Assembly: GCF_016865235.1 (NCBI RefSeq)
Contig: NZ_CP064030.1
Coordinates: 4,402,001-4,466,000, forward strand
DNA: 64,000 nucleotides
Source of the DNA: Dyella caseinilytica
GTDB lineage: Bacteria > Pseudomonadota > Gammaproteobacteria > Xanthomonadales > Rhodanobacteraceae
Direction: 5' to 3'
Part shown: positions 44,107-52,238 of the stretch, in pieces
Position numbering within the stretch: the first letter of the stretch is position 1
Layout of the letters: every line of letters starts with the position of its first letter
Notes under the pieces: generated by a model
Told to the model about the DNA's origin: nothing
The model's database searches: none
What the model saw: the letters and a program-made list of their open reading frames with translations, nothing else
Program-made: the position numbers and the translations under genes

Positions 44107-44664
44107 TCAGCCATTGACCGACCGGATGAACCGCGCCGGATTTCCTCCGACGAGGCTATTCGGTGGAACGTCCTTGGTGACTACGGAGCCCGCAGCGACA
44201 ACCGAGTTCTCGCCCACTGTCACTCCGCCGACAATCGTTGCGCCGGCTGCGATCCAGACGTTTCGCTCTATCACAATGCGTTTTCCCATGGTGACGGATC
44301 GGCGTTGCGAAGGATCCAGGGGATGACCCGACGTGATGATGCTCACATTCGGCCCGATCATCATATCGTCCCCGATGTGGAGACCCCCAAGGTCATAGAA
44401 GGTGCAGTTCTGATTTATGAAGACATTCCGCCCTACGCGAATCTCCCTTCCGCCGGCAGTGTAGAACGGCGGAATCAACATAAAGCTCTTGTCGACTGGC
44501 TGACCGATGAGTTCACTGAACATCGTCCGCACTTCATCGGCATCATTGAACGTCAAACGATTAAGCGCGGCAGTGATCCTTCCCGCTCGCTTGACATCGT
44601 CCACCATCTTCGCCGATTCCGGCGTTCTTCCGTGCACTACCTTGGTGCATTCGTCACTGGTCAT
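44107..44664 (-). CDS. Sugar O-acetyltransferase of the maltose/galactoside acetyltransferase type
   Basis: This 185-residue left-handed beta-helix enzyme has GGREIRVGRNVFINQNCTFY, HIGDDMMIGPNVSIITSGHP with the catalytic His, IVIERNVWIAAGATIVGGVT and PPNSLVGGNPARFIRSV, the LacA/Maa/NodL pattern. It acetylates sugar hydroxyls with acetyl-CoA. ATG 44664 (MTSDECTKV) follows CGGAACG; a longer frame begins eight codons upstream. It stands alone between the MBL-fold gene and a small membrane protein, so detoxification rather than glycan tailoring is possible. Confidence 0.87.
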   Translation of the reverse strand: MTSDECTKVVHGRTPESAKMVDDVKRAGRITAALNRLTFNDADEVRTMFSELIGQPVDKSFMLIPPFYTAGGREIRVGRNVFINQNCTFYDLGGLHIGDDMMIGPNVSIITSGHPLDPSQRRSVTMGKRIVIERNVWIAAGATIVGGVTVGENSVVAAGSVVTKDVPPNSLVGGNPARFIRSVNG

Positions 44665-44812
44665 TCGATCGTTCCGTATCCACACCACCTACAGAATTGG
44701 ATTGATTTCGCTGTATCTGGTTTGAGTCGAAAATAAACATTCAATGCATATTCCAAACGATGCACGATACGCCTCCGCTTGGACGAACAATCAGTCCGCA
44801 TCTGTATTGGAA

Positions 44813-45232
44813 TCATAGTGAGACGTAACCCGCATAGACGAGTGCAACCGAAGCCGCGAGTGAAGCGATAGAACCGATCGTGTTGCCAGCAAAAATGAGC
44901 TTTGCGGCAAACGGGCCACTGGAGGAAAGACCACGATAGCCAGTGATGGCGGCAAGTGGCAGGGAAAGGCAAAACGCATATACGGAAACGATGAGCGTGA
45001 TGGTAATGAACCACTTGACTTGAGCCGCCACCGCAAAGGAAGACAGCAATGCCGCCGCTGCGAACATGAGTATTGCGCCAATAGGAAGGCTTGCGTGAGC
45101 AACGCGCCAGGAGTGAATGATGTGAGCGGGTGCATTGCGATTGATGGCGCGCCCGTAGGGAGCACCGTAAAGCAGGCCAAACAATAAGGCGATGCTTGCA
45201 TGAAACGCGAGATGACGTGCTGAAAGGTCCAT
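44813..45232 (-). CDS. Small four-helix membrane protein
   Basis: This 139-residue protein has four predicted membrane helices, around residues 10-27, 48-66, 73-95 and 108-135. Between the first two are GLLYGAPYGRAINRN and IHSWRVAHASLPIG. The R..L..H start and the AH in the second helix recall the small four-helix membrane family that includes styrene-oxide isomerase, but the match is too loose for a name. No operon partner is evident; it is followed by a short gap to the acetyltransferase gene. Confidence 0.6.
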   Translation of the reverse strand: MDLSARHLAFHASIALLFGLLYGAPYGRAINRNAPAHIIHSWRVAHASLPIGAILMFAAAALLSSFAVAAQVKWFITITLIVSVYAFCLSLPLAAITGYRGLSSSGPFAAKLIFAGNTIGSIASLAASVALVYAGYVSL

Positions 45233-45309
45233 GGGAATCCGAAAATGAGATCTAAAGTCGAAGCTCAGCGATGCGATCGCGAAGCCGGCACGTCAGCTTG
45301 AGCGCCTTG

Positions 45310-46044
45310 TCATGCACTGTTGCGAAGAAATCCGAGCCTTCTGCGGATTTTGTCTAATGCGTTACGCCACAGAACGATAGGAACAGACAACATGTCGCGC
45401 GGATTTTTAGCACGCGCCAGCATCTCGGCTCGCGTCGCGTCAAAGACTTCCTTAGAGGCTTTGGAGGGATGACCGGACTGGAATGGGGGCTGCGGATCAT
45501 ACTCAATCAGCAGCTGAATCATCTCCGCGCGTTGGCGTCCGCATAATTCACTGACGACGAATAAGCCTAGATCGATTCCTGCCGACACCCCCGCTGCGGT
45601 GACGATTTTCCCGGATTGGACGATGCGCTTTTCGCGCTGCGGCTTCGCACCAAATTGCGACAGCATGTCTTGCGCAATCCAATGGGTGGTAGCGGGATGT
45701 CCTTTGAGGATGCCGGCGGCGGCCAAGATCAATGCGCCGGAGCACACCGACAAAGTGTAACGACTGGTTTGGTGGACTTTCATCAACCACTGAAGCAACC
45801 GCCCGTCCGCCATGGCGGTCGCTGTATTCGCTTCCGACCCCGGCACAAGGATGATGTCAGGCGACGGCGTTTCGTCGAAGGAGTGCGTCGCGCCCAGTAC
45901 CAGAACGCCACTGTCCGTCACAATGGGGCCTGGCTTATGACTGACGAATCTCAGCTCACAATCCGGTATGTTTCGCAGCACCTCATACGGCCCGATCGCA
46001 TCGAGTGACGTCAGCCCCGGATACAGCACTATCGCAATCTGCAC
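45310..46044 (-). CDS. DJ-1/PfpI-family (GATase1-like) protein
   Basis: This 244-residue cytosolic protein has MQIAIVLYPGLTSLDAIGPY, DIILVPGSEANTATAMADGR, the nucleophile elbow YTLSVCSGALILAAAGILKG with the reactive Cys, and KIVTAAGVSAGIDLGLFVVS. It matches the InhA/isonitrile-hydratase-like branch, which works alone or as the N-terminal half of AraC-type regulators. No regulator domain is present. GTG 46044 is chosen because AAAGGACAGGCC precedes it and homologues begin with MQIAIVLYPG. About 45 residues at the C-terminus after the core are unusual for the family. Confidence 0.85.
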   Translation of the reverse strand: MQIAIVLYPGLTSLDAIGPYEVLRNIPDCELRFVSHKPGPIVTDSGVLVLGATHSFDETPSPDIILVPGSEANTATAMADGRLLQWLMKVHQTSRYTLSVCSGALILAAAGILKGHPATTHWIAQDMLSQFGAKPQREKRIVQSGKIVTAAGVSAGIDLGLFVVSELCGRQRAEMIQLLIEYDPQPPFQSGHPSKASKEVFDATRAEMLARAKNPRDMLSVPIVLWRNALDKIRRRLGFLRNSA

Positions 46045-46209
46045 GGCCTGTCCTTTGAATGCCTGATTACCTGATAGATGGTCGTGCACGTCCAGTTATA
46101 CATCTGCGAAAACTTGCCGAACGTAGCCCCTCAGGCACCGAATCTGGAGCTGATTTCAAGATTATTCGTCAGAACATGGAACGTAAATACAGTGCTGGTT
46201 TCCACATGG

Positions 46210-46905
46210 TCAGGTGGTTGAGTTTGCAATGCTGCCCAATTGTTCAACCGCATGATGAATGAGTGGAAGGCAGAACCAGAGGATCCATGAGGTCAATAGA
46301 ACGAAGCCTGCAAGAACGATTTTTTCCAGCCTCGGATACTTATCATTACTGGCGTCATCCAGAAGCTCCGTCAGTGGGACATCGCCATAGTTGCTCATTG
46401 ACATGAATAGGCCGCGTAACTTCGGGTCATTCAAGTCGTCCGGATCATAGGCGAAGGGTGTCTTTGTCTGCTGCTTTCCAGCTGCCTGATGGACAATGGA
46501 AAGCCGCGTACCTGACGGCCCCTTGGACTGTCTGATCGAGTCGACTGCATAGCCCAGAACAGTGTTCGCCGGTATGTTTGTTTTCGACAGTGTCAGGGTA
46601 ATGTCGATCGAATGGCGAGTAATGACCGTCTTTCGCCACATAAGACTCAACAAGACAAAGCAGCCAGAGAAAACGAGGGCGCACAAACTTCCTATGCTTA
46701 GACCTATATGTTGGTGGGCATTTGGATGGTGCCTGTAATCTAAAAGCTCAAGGAGGGCAGCCAATGTGGTTGGCACGATAAAGGCAATCGAGAAAAGGAT
46801 AGGGACGAAAACCCCCATGATGAGGGACGATTTGTAGGTATGGGGCAAAATGTAGAACTTACTCAGATACTCGGCGCAACTATCCGCTGTGTAGTGACTT
46901 TCCAT
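46210..46905 (-). CDS. Membrane protein of unknown function
   Basis: This 231-residue protein has two membrane helices near residues 25-50 and 64-88, then a cytosolic or periplasmic segment of about 100 residues (TLSKTNIPANTVLGYAVDSI and SNYGDVPLTELLDDASNDKY), and a last helix near 200-218. I do not recognise the family. The middle part recalls PH-like membrane-associated domains but without clear evidence. ATG 46905 follows AGGGGATTCC. It is a single gene between a PfpI-like gene and a gene-free gap. Confidence 0.6.
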   Translation of the reverse strand: MESHYTADSCAEYLSKFYILPHTYKSSLIMGVFVPILFSIAFIVPTTLAALLELLDYRHHPNAHQHIGLSIGSLCALVFSGCFVLLSLMWRKTVITRHSIDITLTLSKTNIPANTVLGYAVDSIRQSKGPSGTRLSIVHQAAGKQQTKTPFAYDPDDLNDPKLRGLFMSMSNYGDVPLTELLDDASNDKYPRLEKIVLAGFVLLTSWILWFCLPLIHHAVEQLGSIANSTT

Positions 46906-47218
46906 GGAATCCCCTGAGTACATGCTTTGATCGCGAAGTTATGATTCGAATCCAGGCACTGAGCATTTGTGTTGCATTTGCGTCTCGCTACGTGGTGGAA
47001 GGAACGATCAAAGTTCGCATACCAATTGCTGTCAATTAATTGGACTTCATCACCAGGGCTGCGTTGGGTTGAAAAGCGGACAGGCGCAGATTCCGGCAGA
47101 GCCTTAGCTTGGCACCGGCTGCGGCAAGTTCATAGAGGCCGGTCCTTAGCGCAGAACCTGGGTCGTGAGCGGCTTCAGGCTGGCTTTCGCTTCGCGGTCG
47201 GCGGTGCGCCGAACATGG
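46906..47218. other. Intergenic stretch, nothing recognised
   Basis: No start codon with a binding site or motif is seen here. Part of it, around 47040-47200, is GC-rich and coding-like on the minus strand, perhaps a decayed gene end. Confidence 0.35.
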
Positions 47219-47863
47219 TCATTGAATGAGTGCCTTGGCGAGCCATGCCTTCCTGGACGGACATGTTTCCATGGCGCGCTGGTAACCTTCGCGCGCGCGA
47301 TTGCGGGCCATATAAGACTGCTCCACCTTGCCGAGGGTGACGCCTGCGGCTGTTTGGGCCAACTCCAGGGCATAGTTCACCGAAATGTCTGCCGCCGTGA
47401 ACGTCTCGCCGGCAAGATAGGGCGTGCGTGAAAGCTGCCGCGTTACCAATGTCAGTCGGCTCTCGAAAACGCTCAGCGCCTGGTCAGCGCTCCAGTTGCT
47501 CCGCTGGGATTCCGGCGCAAAATTGCGGGCGCCAACGACGAAGTAGATGGAGGCCGCGAGGCCAGCCTCACCGAGGTGAAGGAACTGTTGGTAAGCGGGG
47601 AAGGAAGGATCGCGCGGGACGGGCGCGAGCGGCGTCGGCCCGTAGCGAGCCATCAGATACTCCATGATCGCAATGGACTCGACCATCGTGACGTCGCCAT
47701 CCCGAATCGCCGGAATGAAGCCCGCAGGGTTGATGGCCAGGAATTCGGGGTCTTTCTCGACGCCGGCCAGAAGGTCCACCTGCCTCAGCCGGTACGCGAG
47801 TCCCATCTCCTCCAGCAACCAGACGACCCGGAAGCCCCGTCCTTCACCAAAGACGGTGATCAT
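47219..47863 (-). CDS. Glutathione S-transferase family protein
   Basis: This 214-residue soluble protein has the thioredoxin-like N-domain MITVFGEGRGFRVVWLLEEM, FLAINPAGFIPAIRDGDVTM and the glutathione-binding VESIAIMEYLMARYGP (the Glu-Ser pair). The helical C-domain contains YLAGETFTAADISVNYALEL with the N-capping motif. It belongs to the broad bacterial GST group acting on electrophiles. AAGGGG lies eight bases before the ATG. The copy at 53774-54382 is only distantly similar. Confidence 0.9.
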   Translation of the reverse strand: MITVFGEGRGFRVVWLLEEMGLAYRLRQVDLLAGVEKDPEFLAINPAGFIPAIRDGDVTMVESIAIMEYLMARYGPTPLAPVPRDPSFPAYQQFLHLGEAGLAASIYFVVGARNFAPESQRSNWSADQALSVFESRLTLVTRQLSRTPYLAGETFTAADISVNYALELAQTAAGVTLGKVEQSYMARNRAREGYQRAMETCPSRKAWLAKALIQ

Positions 47864-48237
47864 TTTTCGTACCCCTTCTTTGATTCGGCCTTATTGACCC
47901 CACCCGGGAACGACGAACCGGGATTTCGAAAATCGACATCGTCGGTGAGATCTCTGGCCAAGGCCTTCGCTTGATCTGGAAGTGGCTGTGCCACGCCTCT
48001 TTCCGATCCTCGTCGGAAGCAGACTTATTCTGATCCGGCCGCCCTGGTGAAGCCCGGGGGCTGCGCGTGTCCGTTGTCGAATCCGACATATCGTCCGAGA
48101 CGACCGTGGAGAAGCCACCGCTAGTCCCCATCAGCCCGCCTTTCGTCCCCGAGCCAGGTCAATCCAACCCAATTCGCTTAGTCCAGTGACCGCTGGCAAG
48201 GGAATATCCGGGCTCAACCATCCTGGGGAACTCTATC
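47864..48237. other. Gap between divergent GST and GT39 genes, with dispersed repeat copy B
   Basis: No gene is supported in these 374 bases. The gap carries promoters for both sides and the second copy of the 37-nt repeat at 47907-47943. Confidence 0.4.
47907..47943. repeat. 37-nt dispersed repeat, copy B
   Basis: It matches 12557-12593 at 31 of 37 positions in the same orientation. The minus strand would encode MSIFEIPVRRS, against MSIPENPVRRS in copy A. The differences leave the peptide pattern MSI-x-E-x-PVRRS intact. Confidence 0.5.
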
Positions 48238-49764
48238 GTGCACAGCCGCGATCTGCTCAAAGCGCCCATGGCCGCCGCTCGCTCGCAGTCGAGCGCCATA
48301 CCGGTGCTCGTCATTGCTGTGCTCTTCGGCATAGCCCACATGTTGACCAACGGGCAATACGGGTTTCACCGGGATGAACTGCAATTCCTGAGTGATGCAC
48401 AGCACATGGATTGGGGCTTTGTACCCTATCCGCCGCTGACTGCTGCACTGGAACATTTAGGCCTGAAGATGTTTGGCCTGTCGCTCGTGGGGCTGCGGCT
48501 GTTTTCCGTGCTGGCCCAGGTTCTGGTGATTGCGGTCAGCGGCCTTATGGCTCGCGACCTCGGCGGTAGCCGGCTGGCGCAAATCTTTACGGCGACCGCG
48601 GTAGCGCTGTCGCCCGCGCCGATGTTCGATGCAACCGAATTTCAATACACCTCCTTCGACATGTTGTGGTGGGTGCTTATCGCCTGGAGCACGATTCGTT
48701 TACTGCGCGACGACGATCCACGCTGGTGGGTGGCGATTGGCCTGTTTGCAGGGCTTGGCCTGCAGACCAAGTATTCGATCGCCTTCGAGCTTGCAGGTGT
48801 GCTGGTGGGGGTGCTGCTTACCGATGCACGGCGTTATGTCACGAGTGGCTGGTTCTGGGCCGGCGGGGTCGTCGCGCTACTCGTGTTTGCGCCGAACCTC
48901 GCATGGCTTATCAGACATGACTTCATTTCCTACCATTTCCTGCAAGGTATTCACGCGCGCGACGTCAATGAGGGACGTGCGGATGGTTTCGTGCGCAACC
49001 AGTTCTTCATAAATGCCAACCTGTTTGCCGCGCCTGTCTGGCTCGCAGGTCTGTTCGCATACTTCCGCAATCGCCGCTATCGCATGCTAGCGTGGATGTA
49101 TGCAGTGCCGGTGCTGCTGTTCCTGTTTGCGCAGGGGCGTTTTTATTACACCAGTCCTGTGTATCCCATGCTGCTGGCAATGGGATCGGTCGTTGGAGAG
49201 CGATGGTTGCATACCAAGCGCCCCGCGTGGCGTGTTGGGATTGCCACGCTGCTATTTACGGGTGTTTTCGCTATCGGCATCTATGCGACGCTTTGCATCG
49301 TGCCGCTCGCACCAAGCGGTCCATTGCGAGACTTCGCGTTTCGGAAGAATAGCGACCTGCGTGAACAAATCGGCTGGAATGAACTCGTCGCGCAAGTAGC
49401 TGCCATTCGTGATGCGCTACCCGCCGAACAGCGAGCCAACCTGGGCATCGCAGTGGGAAACTATGGCGAGTACGGAGCCATCGCCATACTCGGGCAGAAG
49501 TATCACTTGCCTACGCCGATCACTGCCGTCAATTCCGGGTGGCTACGTGGCTATCCGTCCACGCCGCCAAGCACCTTTATCGTGCTGGGAAGTTCGCGCG
49601 ATCGCGCCGATGAACTTTTCACCGATTGCCGCCTCGCCGGCCACCTAGGCAACGCGTGGGGCGTAGCCAATGAAGAAAGCCTGTATCACTCTGACATCTT
49701 TGTATGCGGCCCCACGCGCAAACCATTGAGTGAGCTTTGGGGATATGGGCCTGAATTTGGATGA
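48238..49764 (+). CDS. GT39-family (ArnT/PMT-like) membrane glycosyltransferase
   Basis: This 508-residue GT-C enzyme has about ten membrane helices and the first-loop motif GQYGFHRDELQFLSDAQHMD with the acidic residue expected in PMT_2 enzymes, followed by GFVPYPPLTAALEHLGLKMF. It uses polyprenyl-phosphate sugars as donor to glycosylate lipid A, proteins or glycans at the periplasmic face. The acceptor is unknown. GTG 48238 follows GGGGAA with eight bases spacing; an ATG ten codons later (MAAARS) is possible. A C-terminal periplasmic domain of about 130 residues follows the last helix. Confidence 0.85.
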   Translation: MHSRDLLKAPMAAARSQSSAIPVLVIAVLFGIAHMLTNGQYGFHRDELQFLSDAQHMDWGFVPYPPLTAALEHLGLKMFGLSLVGLRLFSVLAQVLVIAVSGLMARDLGGSRLAQIFTATAVALSPAPMFDATEFQYTSFDMLWWVLIAWSTIRLLRDDDPRWWVAIGLFAGLGLQTKYSIAFELAGVLVGVLLTDARRYVTSGWFWAGGVVALLVFAPNLAWLIRHDFISYHFLQGIHARDVNEGRADGFVRNQFFINANLFAAPVWLAGLFAYFRNRRYRMLAWMYAVPVLLFLFAQGRFYYTSPVYPMLLAMGSVVGERWLHTKRPAWRVGIATLLFTGVFAIGIYATLCIVPLAPSGPLRDFAFRKNSDLREQIGWNELVAQVAAIRDALPAEQRANLGIAVGNYGEYGAIAILGQKYHLPTPITAVNSGWLRGYPSTPPSTFIVLGSSRDRADELFTDCRLAGHLGNAWGVANEESLYHSDIFVCGPTRKPLSELWGYGPEFG

Positions 49765-49800
49765 CTCATCGCAAAATTGATTCGTTTCTACATGCATCCA

Positions 49801-50166
49801 TTACAACCACATTAAATCGGTTATCTGGTCTCGCAGCAATTTAAGTTCACCGGTGCCTGGACCGCTGTAGTCGCTCATCTGATATACCGAATTTGGCCAA
49901 TACCAGCCCTCGTCGGTCCACTCCCGCGGCGCGTTCATTGGACCGACGAGGATCTCTGCTGCACCATCTACCGTTCGCAGCTGCATCAAACAGCTTGGAC
50001 TCTGAAAGAACATCAGATACAGATACCCACCCTTGGGATCTGGACCGTAATAACGCACTTTCTCAAGCTGGGACATCGAATACTTAGTAAGAAATCCTGC
50101 TATTTGCGGGATGATCGCGGTCTGGAATTTTTGGCAACCGGGCGTATTGATCTGAAACGCGCTCAT
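49801..50166 (-). CDS. Small protein of unknown function
   Basis: This 121-residue protein without a signal peptide contains QKFQTAIIPQIAGFLTKYSM, VRYYGPDPKGGYLYLMFFQS and DEGWYWPNSVYQMSDYSGPG. I recognise no family. The high aromatic content and the lack of charged low-complexity sequence suggest a folded soluble protein. GGAG precedes the ATG by seven bases. A 25-nt repeat copy lies 14 bases upstream of the start. Confidence 0.6.
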   Translation of the reverse strand: MSAFQINTPGCQKFQTAIIPQIAGFLTKYSMSQLEKVRYYGPDPKGGYLYLMFFQSPSCLMQLRTVDGAAEILVGPMNAPREWTDEGWYWPNSVYQMSDYSGPGTGELKLLRDQITDLMWL

Positions 50167-50179
50167 TTTTAACTCCGTA

Positions 50180-50204
50180 AGGTCCGCTTCGGGTCGGAAG
50201 CGAA
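50180..50204 (+). repeat. 25-nt direct repeat, copy 1
   Basis: AGGTCCGCTTCGGGTCGG followed by AAGCGAA occurs here and again at 50390-50414, identical at 24 of 25 positions. CGCTT and AAGCG give each copy a small hairpin. The two copies bracket the 39-residue gene at 50242-50361 with a period of 210 bases. Confidence 0.7.
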
Positions 50205-50241
50205 CGCTAGCCCTGGCGATATGAGAAGAAGTCTACGAGCC

Positions 50242-50361
50242 TTAGAACAAGAAATTCTTTGCGAGTACGTAAAGGACGAACAGGGAAAAAATCGCGAAGG
50301 CAGCCCACCAGACAACCTTTTCCGTTCTCGTTTTTGGTGACGTACCACCCACTCCAGACAT
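50242..50361 (-). CDS. 39-residue single-helix membrane peptide
   Basis: This very short gene encodes MSGVGGTSPKTRTEKVVWWA continuing AFAIFSLFVLYVLAKNFLF: a short positively charged cytosolic start, then one membrane helix from about residue 17 to 37. AGGAAGGAAG lies a few bases before the ATG, a strong ribosome binding site for so small a gene. I do not recognise it. It lies between two near-identical 25-nt repeats. Small membrane peptides of this kind can be regulators of larger membrane proteins or toxins of type I systems; nothing here decides. Confidence 0.55.
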   Translation of the reverse strand: MSGVGGTSPKTRTEKVVWWAAFAIFSLFVLYVLAKNFLF

Positions 50362-50389
50362 GACGATGCTTCCTTCCTCTATCACTACC

Positions 50390-50414
50390 AGGTCCGCTTC
50401 GGGTCGAAAGCGAA
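50390..50414 (+). repeat. 25-nt direct repeat, copy 2
   Basis: This is the second copy of the repeat at 50180-50204, in the same orientation with one substitution. It sits between the start of the 39-residue gene and the stop of the GNAT gene. Confidence 0.7.
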
Positions 50415-50420
50415 TCTTAT

Positions 50421-50891
50421 CTACTTCAGAGACTTGGCCATGATGAATGTCTTACCACCACGGAAATCTTCGGCCTCAATGGTCTCGTAGCCCATTCTTG
50501 CGTAATAAGCCTCATGCTCATGCGTGCAAAGGTAGAGTGTTTTGTAGCCTGCAACCGAAGCGGCGCTTTCAATGCCTCGAATGAGCAGCGAGGCGATGCC
50601 ACGCGATCGATGCTCGGGCTTGACGTAAACGCCGGCCAGCCATGGTGTCCGGTCCATCTCCGGAAAAAGGCGGGTCTTTTCCTGCAGCGTCGCGGCACCA
50701 AGCAGGGAGCCTGATTCGACTGCAATGAGCGTTTCGGGCATGACGTCCGTTGAGGACGTATAAACCTCGACCAGGCGTGCCGTAATTTCAGCCAGCGTTT
50801 CTTCTGGATTTATGTAACCCCACGTCTCGAAATAAATCTTCGCCAGCTCGGGCACGTGTTCGGTATGTTTTCGCAAGGTGGTTACATTCAT
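50421..50891 (-). CDS. GNAT-family N-acetyltransferase
   Basis: This 156-residue protein has the acetyl-CoA motif LAGVYVKPEHRSRGIASLLI (pattern V.P..R..G....L), ETLIAVESGSLLGAATLQEK as the beta-strand before it, and the C-terminal LYLCTHEHEAYYARMGYETI. The single-domain length is typical. The acceptor is unknown. It is read from a weak ribosome binding site at the edge of a repeat-bearing gap. Confidence 0.88.
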   Translation of the reverse strand: MNVTTLRKHTEHVPELAKIYFETWGYINPEETLAEITARLVEVYTSSTDVMPETLIAVESGSLLGAATLQEKTRLFPEMDRTPWLAGVYVKPEHRSRGIASLLIRGIESAASVAGYKTLYLCTHEHEAYYARMGYETIEAEDFRGGKTFIMAKSLK

Positions 50892-51384
50892 AGATAGGAT
50901 TTCTTTGCGTCACTCTAGGTGAATATAAGCCTCGGTGCCTGCTTTGGCGTTGAAAACGAACTCAACCCAATCGTATCCCCACGCTTTTCGAACCGTCATT
51001 CCCGTGAAAGCGGGAATGACGACGGGCATGGCTGGCGTTTTTCGTGGAAAAAGTACCTTATCAAGCAAAAAACGTGGCGATACCTGAGAACCTAACCAGC
51101 TTGCCGACAAATCTGTCCGGCAGCAACGTGGTCATCTTGATCACAGCCCGCGGCATGTTCTGCCTCGACTGGAATCGGTGTTCAGAGCGGTCCACGCCCA
51201 CTCCAGAAGAAAGCTCATCGTCAGGTTAAGAAAGGGGTCGAAATGCTTTTCTTACATGTGTGGATTCAACATACACGAGCCATGCATACTCTGCCTGTTG
51301 TCGGACGGCGGTACGCATGGTGTGACGCACAAGGCATGTGAACGTACCCGGCCCATACACCTAAGTTCGTGGGGGAGCGAAGCA
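50892..51384. other. Gap with a dRS3-like repeat
   Basis: No gene is supported in these 490 bases; an open frame in front of the AIM24-like gene has no binding site. The stretch contains the palindromic repeat at 50994-51021. Confidence 0.45.
50994..51021. repeat. dRS3-like palindromic repeat
   Basis: CGTCATTCCCG (50994-51004) and CGGGAATGACG (51011-51021) form a perfect 11-bp inverted repeat. The core ATTCCCGTGAAAGCGGGAAT fits the ATTCCC-N8-GGGAAT layout of the dRS3 repeats known from Neisseria and of related REP elements in other Proteobacteria. Confidence 0.7.
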
Positions 51385-52185
51385 ATGAAGACTCGTACGG
51401 TAGGAACAACCTTGCCAGTCCTGGAAGTGGGCTTGGAACAAGGCGACAGAATTATTTCAGAACCGGGCCGGTTTTCCTGGATGACACGTAACATCGTGCT
51501 TCAGACGTCGGCACGGACGGCGGGTGCGAAAGGTCTCTTCGGTGTGGTCGGACGCGCCTTGTCGGGCGGCGGACTGTTCATGAACGAATACGAGACTTCC
51601 GGCGCGCCAGGCATGGTCGCATTCGCGGCAAAGGTGCCTGGGTCGATCGTTGAAGTGCAAGTTAACGCCGGCCAGACCTACTTCATCCATCGGCACGGTT
51701 TTCTGTGCGGTACGGAAGGTGTGGAGCTGACGATCGGTTTTCAGCGTTCGCTCGGTGCAGGCATCTTTGGTGGCGACGGTTTCGTGCTGCAAAAGCTGGC
51801 CGGCAACGCCCGCGCCTGGGTCGAACTTGGTGGCGAGATTGTCAATTACACCCTGGCTCCGGGCGAAACGCTCCAGGTGCATCCTGGGCACATCGGCATG
51901 TTCGAAGGCTCGGTGAATTTCGATATCACCATGATTCCCGGCCTGAAGAACAAACTCTTCGGCGGGGATGGCCTGTTCATTGCCAATCTCACCGGCCCGG
52001 GCCAGGTATGGCTGCAGACCCTCACCATGCCGAATCTGGCGCATGCTCTGGAGCCCTACCTTGCTCGTGAGAATGGAGGCTCGTCCGTCCTGGGTGGAGG
52101 CGATTCGAGCGCCGGCATTGGTGGCGCCATTGCTGGCGGCGTGATCGGTTCGGTGCTTGGCGGACTGTTCGGCAAAGACGACTGA
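51385..52185 (+). CDS. AIM24-family (TIGR00266-like) protein
   Basis: This 267-residue protein is built of beta-strands with internal repeats typical of the AIM24/TIGR00266 family. Motifs are VLEVGLEQGDRIISEPGRFS, LFGVVGRALSGGGLFMNEYE, IFGGDGFVLQKLAGNARAWV and LFGGDGLFIANLTGPGQVWL. The C-terminus is glycine-rich (GIGGAIAGGVIGSVLGGLFG) and may contact membrane. The bacterial function is unknown. ATG 51385 follows GGGGGAG. Its stop faces the diguanylate cyclase gene. Confidence 0.88.
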   Translation: MKTRTVGTTLPVLEVGLEQGDRIISEPGRFSWMTRNIVLQTSARTAGAKGLFGVVGRALSGGGLFMNEYETSGAPGMVAFAAKVPGSIVEVQVNAGQTYFIHRHGFLCGTEGVELTIGFQRSLGAGIFGGDGFVLQKLAGNARAWVELGGEIVNYTLAPGETLQVHPGHIGMFEGSVNFDITMIPGLKNKLFGGDGLFIANLTGPGQVWLQTLTMPNLAHALEPYLARENGGSSVLGGGDSSAGIGGAIAGGVIGSVLGGLFGKDD

Positions 52186-52205
52186 CCGGCTGGAAAGGTG
52201 CAGAC

Positions 52206-52238
52206 ACTCCGCATTCTTTATGAGGGAGACTGCGGAGT
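52206..52238. terminator. Stem-loop between convergent AIM24 and GGDEF genes
   Basis: ACTCCGCA (52206-52213) pairs with TGCGGAGT (52231-52238). The right arm lies in the last codons of the GGDEF gene. As a hairpin between convergent genes it may end the plus-strand transcript. Confidence 0.35.

Noticed and set aside
48061..48131. Protein-coding extension around the repeat copy B (frame 47844-48131)
   Set aside because: The frame overlaps the GST start region, lacks a binding site and has no homologue that I recognise.
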